64,000 nt of DNA from Antedon mediterranea (lineage: Eukaryota; Echinodermata; Crinoidea; Comatulida; Antedonidae): NCBI RefSeq assembly GCF_964355755.1, contig NC_092673.1:19165001-19229000 (forward strand), read 5' to 3'. The position numbers and the translations under genes are program-made. Numbering within the stretch: position 1 is the first letter of the stretch; each line of letters starts with the position of its first letter. Positions 13,601-25,600 of this stretch are shown here, one piece after another. The notes below the pieces were generated by a model. That model ran no database searches. It saw nothing but the letters and a program-made list of their open reading frames with translations, and was not told the DNA's origin.

Positions 13601-16600
13601 TAAGGTAGGAGCAGTATCTCTATGAGTATATCCACCCCACAGATACATATGTAATGGAGTGTTACCATCCTGGAAAGGAATCATAATCATGAAGTTTATA
13701 AATACTGACAACAGACATTATGTGAAATTGTTTGTTTTTTGTCAATACAAACAACAACAATTGCTGCTAAATATTGTGGTAAATAATCATAATTATCATT
13801 ATTAATAAATGAGTAGAACAAAATAGAATGGTTTACCACAGCATATCTATAGAATGTTAGCCTATTACACTAGCAAATCCCTGTACATTTACCTTATTTT
13901 GCAATGCTACTGGTGCCCCATGCTGAATGAGACAAGTCACTATTTCTAAGGTAGGTACAGTATATCCACTCCTCAGATATGAATGTAATGGAGTGTTACC
14001 ATACTGGAAAGGAATCACAATGAAGTTTATAAATACTGACAACAGACATTATGTGAAATTGTTTGTTTTTTGCTGCTGTAAATAACAACAATTGCTGCTA
14101 AATAATGTGATAAAATCCTAATTATCATTATTAATAAATGAAAACAAAATATAATATATTACCATGGATCAGATCTAGTAATCGTTAGCCTATTACTTAA
14201 TGTAAGTAATCATTAAAATCTACTTACTGTACAATATCAATCACAAAATGTAAACATTAATAAAATACATATTTCATAAAATTGTACAAACAAATGTTTA
14301 GATGTTAACAATATGAGACCAATAAGCAGTTTAATGAATTTACATATAAATTTAGGTAATGGGAAATTTCAGTAAATTAGGTGCAACTTCTAGAATTTAT
14401 ACTCAATGGTAGAGAAAGTTTGTACATACTTCCGGTACTGATTTTTAACACCTAATGAAAATCAGTGTACTATAAATGTACATAAATACAAAAAAACAAA
14501 CACAAATACAAAAAAATTGCACAAAATTGCCCAAGAATACATGGTTTGATCGTCAATGCATAACAACAACAAATTATTATTCGTAGCATTCTTAATAAAT
14601 ATAGAAAATACAAAACTAACACCCTATTAAATGAATATCTGTTAAAGAAAAGGAGTTATAAAAAATTAATAAAATTTAAAAAAAAATAAACATAAAAATT
14701 CATCACAACAAAAATTAATCAGGTTAATAAAGGAACATAACAGTACAAAATTTTGGAAAAACCTTAAATCCAAACGACAACAAAATGTGACAAACATTAC
14801 ACTTAAAAAATGGCATGATTACTTCAAAACAATGTTCCAAAATCAAACAAATAATATACAAGAAATCAATATAGAAGACGATAACGATAACAATTGCGAA
14901 CATAACGATTGTTACAATGAAGAAATCAGCCGGGAAGAGGTAATTTATGCAATTAAAGTTAACATTGACAAAAGTAAAATAATAGTATTTTTAAAAAATG
15001 GAAAACTTAAGAACTACGAAAAGTGGAATTAACTTGGTAAAGAAATTGAAATAGTAAAATCTCTTAATTATCTTGGAGTCACTTTCGATTGTTCAGGAAT
15101 TTGGGAAAAGGCCAGAGAACAAAATAATACACAGGCTAATAAAGCACTTTTCTCACTCAAAAATATAGTATATCAGAAATATGGACATTTACTAGTGAAT
15201 ATTTGGAACTACTTATTTGATGTTAAAATAAACCCAATTATACTGTATGGTAGTGAAATATTGGGAAAACTAAACAACAACAAAATTGATGATATTCAAA
15301 ATAATTTCTGTAGATATGTTTTAGGGGTCGGGAAATCAGCCACAAATGTTTCAATTAGAGGCGAATGTAGACGATTCTCTTTATCAATCGAAGGTGTACT
15401 CAATGTTATCCGTTATTGGGTAAGACTAGTAAATATGAACGAGGACAGATATGTGAAGAAATGTTATAAATCTCAACTTCATAAAGCGCAAAATAATAGT
15501 AATTGTTGGGTAAGCGATGTAAAACATATGTTATGCTCTATTGGTCATGGAAACATATGGTTTTCACAAAATAATGTCCTTGATAAATTTCATATAATTA
15601 ATGAAATAAAAGAAAGGCTAACCGATATGGAACGCCAATCCTTTCATGAAAGCATAAATATTTCTTCAAAATTAAGATATTATAAAATGTTCAAAAACAA
15701 TTTCGGAGTAGATGGATACTTACTACAGACCCTTGATACTAGATATAAGCGAGCTTTAAGTCAACTAAGACTGGGCACACTTCAACTAGAGGTAGAAAAG
15801 GGAATATGGAAAAGAATAGAGCGCAACAATAGGTTATGTAAAATATGTGATATAAATGAAGTTGAAGGTGAATATCATTTTGTTACAGTTTGCTCTCGTT
15901 ACAAGGAAATCAGAAAAAAATTTATACCTTCTTTATTTTTTGAAAATCCAAATACTTTTAAATTCTGCCGTTTAATTTCATCACAGGATCCAATAATTAT
16001 TGATAATCTATCTAAATATATTTATCATGCTTATAAGTTAAGATATATGTTTTGCTTAGAGAACGAAATTAATTAATTCATTTATCTTGTGACCATAAAT
16101 TGCTTTATTTTTCAATGTAATTATTATTTTATTAATTACTAGGGGCCAGAGGCCTAAAGTAAATAAAGTCAGGCGATAAGCCTGAATGAATAAATGAATG
16201 AATGAATGAATATTGACGATCAAAACAAATTTATCATTTGCCTTGATGAAGATCAAAAAATGTTTGCACAAAAAGATCCTAGGTTGGAAAAGGATCTCCA
16301 GATGTAGTTTAAGGCGATGTTTATAATTAGCTAGATAGACTGACAGAAGAATTTTTTTTGTAAGATAAAGGAAGGAGCACATTATTAATTAATAATCATT
16401 ATTAATTAATAATCATTTTTTATTAAAATCAGATTCTATTAATTTTTGTTTAGTAGTTGTCCCATTTTATTTCATATTTACAATTAATTAGACCATTATC
16501 AATAATTGTTAATTAATAACTGAATATATAAAAAAAATAGATTTTATTGTTCATTAAGAAAATTAAAGATTTATGTTATATGATAGGTAACTGTACACTT

Positions 16601-19600
16601 TAAATCAGATCATAAATCATATATAACTATTTAGTTATTTTTTTATTTGGTTTGTTTTAATAAAATTTGATTTTTGTTAATGTGCTTACTTTTTTCTCTC
16701 ATTAAATGGTCTATTTCAGCAGATCTATATAATGTTAGCTTATTACACTAGCAAATCCCTGTACATTTACCTTATTTTGCAATGCTACTGGTGCCCCATG
16801 CTGAATGAGACACGTCAGTATTTCTAAGGTAGGTGTTGTATATTCATTCCTCAGATATGAATGTAATAGAGTGTCACCATACTGGAAAGGAATCATAATG
16901 AAGTTTATAAATACTGACAATAGAAATTATGTAAAATTGGTTTTCTGTTGTTAATACAAACAACAACAATTACTGCTAAATAATGTGATAAAATCCTAAT
17001 TATCATTATTGATAAATGAAAACAAAATATAATATCTTACCATGGATCAGATGTAGTGATTGTTAGCCTATTACTTAATGTAAGTAATCATTAAAATCTA
17101 CTTACTGTACAATATCAATCACAAAATTTGAATATTAATAAAATACATATTTTATAAAATTGTACAAACAAATGTTTAGATGTTAAACATAATGTATGAG
17201 GCCAATAAGCAGTTAAATGAATTTACATATAAATTTAGGTAATGGGAAATTTCAGTAAATTAAGTGCAACTTCTAGAATTTTTACTCAATGGTAGAGAAA
17301 GTTGGTACATCCTTTTAGTACTGATTTTTAACACCCAATGAAACCAATGTCATAATTAAGCTAATTTAGATATTAACGATAACAAATTTAGTTTAAACAA
17401 TATTGCCTCAATGAAAATCATATCATATCATGAAGACTAATATCATGCCATCATCAAATATACCAAGACAGGAATTTGGTGAACAATACCATGCAATAAA
17501 CAAAATTAAGGTAATTCTCAGGATGACAATTATATTTGAATACATAAATTCTAACATATCTGTATTCATTTGCTTTGTGTACAGTGCAATTTTCAGTTAT
17601 TTACCAAAGTTCATGTATTCAAGAAGCATCTGTGAGCACTTACTAGTATATTATATTTTAACGAGAATTAATTTTTTCAACAAAGTCATAAGATAAAAGA
17701 CGGAACTTTTCTTAAAAGCATTCAGTTTGAAAAGAATAATTTCATATTACCTTTCTTTTTTAAATTGCATTACTCAAACAATTTAGATTTTGAAAACTAA
17801 CAAAACATTGTGTACATTTCTCTTCATTTTGTGGCAAATGTTTGCACAAAAAGATCCTAGGTTGGAAAAGGATTTCTTTAAGGCCATGTTCATAATTAGC
17901 TGGATAGACTGACAGAAGCATTTTTTGTAAGGTAAGGGAGGGAGCAGGTTTTTAATTAATAATCATTTTTTATTAAAATCAGATTCTATTAATTTTTTTA
18001 ACATAAACATTTTTAGTTGTTTACTAGTTGTCCCATTCTATTTCATATTTACAATTAATTAGACCATTGTCAATAACTGTTAATTAATAACTGAATATAT
18101 ATAAAAAAATAGATTTTTTTGTTCATTAAGAAAATTAAAGATTGATGTTATGTGATAGGTAACTGTACACTTTAAATCAGTTATCATAAATCATATATAA
18201 CTATTTGGTTTGTTTTAATCAAATTTGATTTTTGTTAATGTGCTTACTTTTTTCTCTCATTAAATGGTTTACTTCAGCAGATCTATAGAAAGTTAGCTAA
18301 TTACACTAGCAAATCCCTGTACATTTACCTTATTTTGCAATGCTAATGGTGCCCCATGCTGAATGAGACACGTCACTATTTCTAAGGTAGGTGCAGTACT
18401 CCTCAAATATGAATGTAATGGAGTGTCACCATACTGGAAAGGAATCATAATCATGAATGTTTATAAATACTGACAACAGACATTATGTGAAATTGGTTTT
18501 TTTTTTGTTAATATTGTACAAACAACAATTATTGCTAAATAATGTGATAAAATTCTAATTATCATTATTGATAAATGAAAACAAAATATAATATATTACC
18601 ATGGATCAGATGTAGTAATTGTTAGCCCATTACTTAATGTAAGTAATCATTAAAATCTACTTACTGTACAATATCAATCACAAAATTTGAACATTAATAA
18701 AATACATATTTCATAAAATTGTACAAACAAATGTTTAGATGTTAACAATATGAGACCAATAAGCAGTTAAATGAATTTATATATAAATTTAGGTAATGGG
18801 AAATTTCAGTAAATTAAGTGCAACTTCTAGAATTTATACTCAATGGTAGAGAAAGTTGGTACATACTTTCGGTACTGATTTTTAACACCCAATGAAACCA
18901 ATATCATTTAAGTTAAGTTAGATATTAACGATAACAAATTTAGTTTAAACCATTTGCCTCAATGAAAATCATATCATATCATGAAGCCTGATACCATCCC
19001 ATCATCAAATGTACCAAGACAGGAATTTGGTGAACAATACCATGTAATAAACAAAATGAAGGTAATTCTCAGGATGACAATTATATTTGACTACATAAAT
19101 TCCATCATATCTGTATTCATTTGCTTTTTGTACAGTGCAATTTTCAGTTATTTACCAAAGTTTATGTATTCAAAAAGCATCTGTGAGCACTTACTAGTAT
19201 ATTATATTTTAACAAGAAATAATTTTTCCAAAAAAGTCATAAGATAAAGAGACGGAACTTTTCTTAAAAGCATTCAGTTTGAAAAGAATAATTTCATATT
19301 ACCTTTCTTTTTAAATTGCATTACTCAAACAATTTAGATTTTGAAAACTAACAAAACATTGTGTACATTTCTCTTCATTTTGTGGCAAAATGTTTGCACA
19401 AAAAGATCCTAGGTTGGAAAAGGATCTCCAGATGTAGTTTAAGGCCATGTTTATAATTAGCTGGATAGAATGACAGAAGCATTTTTTTAAGGTAAGGGAG
19501 GGAGCAGGTTATTAATTAATAATTATTTTTTATTAAAATCAGATTCTATTAATTTTTTTAACATAAACATTTTTAGTTGTTTAGTAGTTGTCGCATTTTA

Positions 19601-22600
19601 TTTCATATTTACAATTAATTAGACCATTGTCAATAATTGTTAATTAATGACTGAATATATAAAAAAAAATAGATTTTTTTGTTCATTAAGAAAATTAAAG
19701 ATTTATGTTATATGATAGGTAACTGTACACTTTAAATCAGTTATCATAAATCATATATAACTATTTAGTTAATTTTTTATTTGGTTTGTTTTAATAAAAT
19801 TTGATTTTTGTTAATGTGCTTACTTTTTTCTCTCATTAAATGGTTTACTTCAGCAGATCTATAGAATGTTAGCCTATTACACTAGCAAATCCCTGTACAT
19901 TTACCTTATTTTGCAATGCTACTGGTGCCCCATGCTGAATGAGACACGTCACTATTTCTAAGGTAGGTGTATATCCACTCCACAGATATGAATGTAATGG
20001 AGTGTTACCATGCTGGAAGGGAATCATAATGAAGTTTATAAATACTGACAACAGACATTATGTGAAATTGGGTTTTTTGACAATACAAACAACAACAATT
20101 AATGCTAAATAAAGTGGTAAATAATCATAATTAACATTATTAATAAATGAGTAGAACAAAATAGAATGGTTTACCACAGCATATCTATAGAATGTTAGCC
20201 TATTACACTAGCAAATCCCTGTACATTACCATATTTTGCAATGCTACTGGTGCCCCATGCTGAATGAGACACGTCACTATTTCTAAGGTAGGTTGTGTAT
20301 ATTCAATCCTCAGATATGAATGTAATGGAGTGTCACCATACTGGAAAGGAAAGCATTTTTTTGTAAGGTAAGAGAGGGAGCAGGTTATTAATTAATAATT
20401 ATTTGTTATTAAAATCAGATTCTATTAATTTTGTGTAACATAAACCTTTTTTATTTGTTATTTTATTATTAATCAATGTAGTCCCATTTTATTTCATCTT
20501 TACAATTAATTAGACCATTGTCAATCATTGTTATCTTTACAGCTACATATGAGCAATTTATATTTGTTTTACGGTCAAAAATAGTTAAACAAAATTATAC
20601 CGATTCACCTGAATATAAAAAATTACAAGTACTGATTTTTAACACCCAATGAAACCAATATCATAATTAAGTTAAGTTAGATATTAACGATAACAAATTT
20701 AATTTAAACCATTTGCCTTGATGAAAATCATATCATATCATGAAGCCTGATACCATCCCATCATCAAATGTACCAAGACAGGAATTTGGTGAACAATACC
20801 ATGTAATAAACAAAATGAAGGTAATTCTCAGGATGACAATTATATTTGACTACATAAATTCCAACATATCTGTATTTATTTGCTTTGTGTACAGTGCAAC
20901 TTAGACAATTTTCAGTTATTTACTGAAGTTTATTTATTCGAGAACCATTAATTACCAGTATATCAAATTTTAACTGGCAACTTTAATAGAATCATTTTTT
21001 CCAAAAAGTCATAAGATACAGTAAGATACGGCACTGTTTGAAAAGAATAATTTCATATTAAATTTCTTTTTGAAATTGCATTGCTCAAACATTTTTACTA
21101 AACTAAACATTTTTCTTCCTTTTGTGCAAAATGTTTGTTTGGAAAAGGATCTCTTTAAACCCATCTGTATGTGATAAGACTGACAGAAGTATTTTGTTGT
21201 AAAGTAAGTAAAGGGCAGGAGCAGGTTATTAACAATTAATAATCCTTTTTTATTGAAATCAGATTCTATTTATAACATAAACATGTTTTAATTTGTTATT
21301 TTATTAATAGTCAATGTAGTTGTCCCATTTTATTTCGTATTTACAATTAATTAGACCATTGTCAATCGTTATCTTTGAAGTACATACAGTAATAATGAGC
21401 ACTTTATATTTGTTTTACGGTCATAAAAATGTAAACAACATTGTAGGTTTCTATTAGGCGTCATGTCCAAATGTTTCAAACTGACAAAGCGTGTTAATCG
21501 CGTTTTCTTTTGTTTTAGCGTTAGCGTGAAAATTCTAAAATCGTCAGACCGTTTGGAAAATGGACAATATGCATAGCTTGTATAGTTCCGCCCACTAACA
21601 TGCTTGACTGATTTTTACGAATCGTTTAACGTCGTTGCGAATCGCTTTGTGAACGTCGTTTAACGATGAGTCATCACACACAGGCCCAAACAATTCGTTT
21701 CAGTTTGTAGCTGAATTGTATTCCAGGGGTGCCGATCTCAAACATCATTCTAAAATGTTTACAAGTTCGTAACCTCAATAAATAATTTAATATTAATAAT
21801 AAACAGGGGCCTGGAATGTTTTTCTTTTACATAGCCAACTGAAAATATCGTTAGGAAGTTCATACGATGAACTAAGCACCTGAGACAATAGCAACACGAT
21901 GTGCCACGTAGTCTCACTTCTAAATGCATTAGCGAACGTCTACAGTAGCCGATCGATAAAAAAAAAGGTCTTCTAAAAATAGCAGCAGTGAATGCTCGGC
22001 CGACCGTCGGTGTTCGCGCGCTCATAGATTGCAGGCCGATAACATAAGTTAAACAAGTACCTAGATGTTGGTCACGCGATATCCTCTTTCTCCTCCTGTT
22101 CACAGCGCTCACATGTTTTTACTTCAAATTCTGCCGGTCGGTAATCTTATTTAGATCGTTGAAAAGATGACTGATCATTAATTTAATTCATTTAATGTTT
22201 GATTCTATTTTTGTGCTTTATTTTATTTTGTTTATCTTTATAAATTTGATTTATTTTAATTTAATTTTTATTGTTATATATGTCTCGTCATATTGTAATT
22301 TTGTGAGGGTCCCTAATGATCAGCTTCGGCTGGATGGACCACCCTCGTAAAATATTCTTGAAAATAAATATATAAATCATTGGCTATTTTTCCGTTGCAC
22401 AAGGGCCTAGTTGTATTAATAATAATAATTATTATACTTATTAAACAAGGAATATATTGATTTTGTATTTATTTTGTGAAGGCTTTTGAACTTTGTCGTC
22501 GCTGTATTTTTAAATTTGTTAACTAAGTTAGAATTTACTAGCATAATATAATACTGTAAAACCAGACACTTTTGTGACATAAAACTTTCGCAAATTTGAA

Positions 22601-25600
22601 AAGTACAAGTAAATAACTGTATACTGTAAAAAAAAGATCGCGTTAATCCATTGTGGATGCGATCTTCGTATATATCGAACATCCGTCGATCCAGAAACGA
22701 TGCCCACAAAAAAGATGGTAAAACATTCATTCTAAATATGGTATCAAAACGTTCAAGTCGCTCAAAAAGAATGCCGACAGAAGACCGTAATTAATACAGA
22801 CCTGGGTTTTTTGGCATGAAACGCGATACTACTCGATGTTTTACCTCAACCTCTAACATGATATTTTTTAACTCAGTACGTCCATTAGAGGGTGGTGGAT
22901 GCTGTGCTGACGACAATAAAACAGTAATTAAGATCGTGTACCTGCATTTCCTCTATTTATATCTAAACTGTTCCCAGACTCCGATCCACTCGCATGTTTT
23001 TCCCACTCCAAATTCTGGTCTGGCCTTTCTCTTTACACAATATATTAATCATTTAAAAGGCCTATGACTGGTAAATCTTAACATGGAATATATATTTATT
23101 TTGCTTATATTTTGTTGGTGTTCTAGCCTAGGTGTTGTTATTTTTATAATTCGCTAACCCAAGGTAGGATTAAATAATTTATAGTGTAGGCCGCCGACCT
23201 GAACTCTCTCTGTGTGAGCTGACTGAGGTCCACGGGCCCGATGTCGTCTCGTGGGCTGATGTTTCCGGCCAAATTAGGATAATTGATGCATAGGGCGGCT
23301 ACAAAAATTGACGTCTTCCAGCTTTAAATAGGATTTTAATTAGCGAACAATACATTGTTTGTGTGTATTGTCACTGCTTCTAAAGGCGATGACACATAGA
23401 CAATCAATGTTTAACGCTAACGCGCGTCTAACGGCTAAACAATTACAGTGGGCGGTACATGTATACTAAATGCATAAATTAATTAGCTCTTTTACGATCG
23501 TTGCACGCGTTAAACGATCAAGCTATCAACGGTGACCGTTTGACGCGGTTTGTACATTTGGAAACATTTGGACATGACGCCTTATGAAGATTTTTTTGTT
23601 CATTAGAAATAAGAGATTTATGTTATTTGATATGTAACTACACTTAAATCAGTTCATAAATCAAATGAACTATTTAGTTTTTTATTTGGTTTGTTGTAAA
23701 AAAAAAAAAGTGAGTGTGTATTTATTTTTCTTTAATACTTTTTCTCTAATTAATTGTAACATTTTTCACAAAATCATGTCTGGTATGCTTCATTTAGATT
23801 CTGCTAAGCTTTGATTTATTTATATTATTATTTTTAGCCTAATGTTGTTAATCAGTGCATGCAGGTTATACCTCCATCATCAGTGTGTATTTATATTATT
23901 ATTTTTAGCCTTGTGTGGTTAATCAGTACATGCAGGTTATACCCCCATCATGAGTGTGTATTTATATTATTATTTTTAGCCTAATGTGGTTAATCAGTAC
24001 ATGCAGGTTATACCCCCCCATCATCAGTGTGTATTTATATTATTATTTTTAGCCTAATGTTGTTAATCAGTACATGCAGGTTATACCTCCATCATCAGTG
24101 TGTATTTATATTATTATTTTTAGCCTAATGTGGTTAATCAGTACATGCAGGTTATACCCCCATCATCAGTGTGTATTTATATTATTATTTTTAGCCTAAT
24201 GTTGTTAATCAGTGCATGCAGGTTATACCTCCATCATCAGTGTGTATTTATATTATTATTTTTAGCCTTATGTGGTTAATCAGTACATGCAGGTTATACC
24301 CCCATCATGAGTGTGTATTTATATTATTATTTTTAGCCTAATGTGGTTAATCAGTACATGCAGGTTATACCTCCATCATCAGTGTGTATTTATATTATTA
24401 TTTTTAGCCTAATGTGGTTAATCAGTACATGCAGGTTATACCTCCATCATCAGTGTGTATTTATATTATTATTTTTAGCCTAATGTGGTTAATCAGTGCA
24501 TGCAGGTTATACCCCTATCATCAGTGTGTATTTATATTATTATTTTTAGCCTAATGTTGTTAATCAGTACATGCAGGTTATACCTCCATCATCAGTGTGT
24601 ATTTATATTATTATTTTTAGCCTAATGTTGTTAATCAGTGCATGCAGGTTATACCTCCATCATCAGTGTGTATTTATATTATTATTTTTAGCCTAATGTT
24701 GTTAATCAGTACATGCAGGTTATACCCCCATCATCAGTGTGTATTTATATTATTATTTTTAGCCTAATGTTGTTAATCAGTACATGCAGGTTATACCCCC
24801 ATCATCAGTGTGTATTTATATTATTATTTTTAGCCTAATGTGGTTAATCAGTACATGCAGGTTATACCTCCATCATCAGTGTGTATTTATATTATTATTT
24901 TTAGCCTAATGTGGTTAATCAGTACATGCTGGTTATACCCCCATCATCAGTGTGTATTTATATTATTATTTTTAGCCTAATGTTGTTAATCAGTACATGC
25001 AGGTTATACCTCCATCATCAGTGTGTATTTATATTATTATTTTTAGCCTAATGTGGTTAATCAGTACATGCAGGTTATACCCCCATCATCAGTGTGTATT
25101 TATATTATTATTTATAGCCTAATGTGGTTAATCAGTACATGCAGGTTCAGGCGCGGATTCAAGGGGGGGGGCTACTGTACTTTATTAATTGTGCGAGGTA
25201 CTTTCGAATTTGTTGCGGACTTCTTTAATTGTGCGAGGAGCTTTCGAATTTGTTGCGGACTTCTTTAATTGTGCGAGGAGCTTTCGAATTTGTTGCAGAC
25301 TTCTTTAATTGTGCGAGGAGCTTTCGAATTTGTTGCGGACTTCTTTAATTGTGCTTAATAGCTCTTCTTTAATTCCGCGTTTCTTCTTTATTTGTGCATT
25401 TCGTTTTATATTTTCATGCTTTCTTTTGTTTATATGCGATTCCTTCTTTAATTGTGTGATTTCTTCTTTGTGTGATTCCTTCTTTAATTGTGTGAATATG
25501 ATTTATATAGTGTGCGTGACAGTTGTGGGCCACCGTACCCTAGAGTATTAGCAGATCCCCTCTATGATTTTGACTTTCTAATTTGATGCGGGCGCCCTAC

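Larger units (their letters stand above)
6861..23830. repeat. Tandem segmental duplication carrying the ankyrin exons
   Basis: A unit of roughly 1.1-1.6 kb (one exon plus flanking intron) is repeated across this span. Landmarks recurring in order include ATTACCATGGATCAGAT, GTACTGATTTTTAACAC, CAAGACAGGAATTTGGTGAA, AGGAGCAGGTTATTAA and CTACTGGTGCCCCATG. Units near 13547/13893 and 19905/20230 have collapsed to exon pairs 220-ish bp apart. Transposons were inserted later in some units (LINE, PIF/Harbinger-like). Divergence between units is low, suggesting recent or ongoing unequal exchange. Confidence 0.85.

Noticed and set aside
21759-22112. 117-codon minus-strand frame in the PIF/Harbinger-like element
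   Set aside because: No nuclease or DNA-binding motifs; probably chance.
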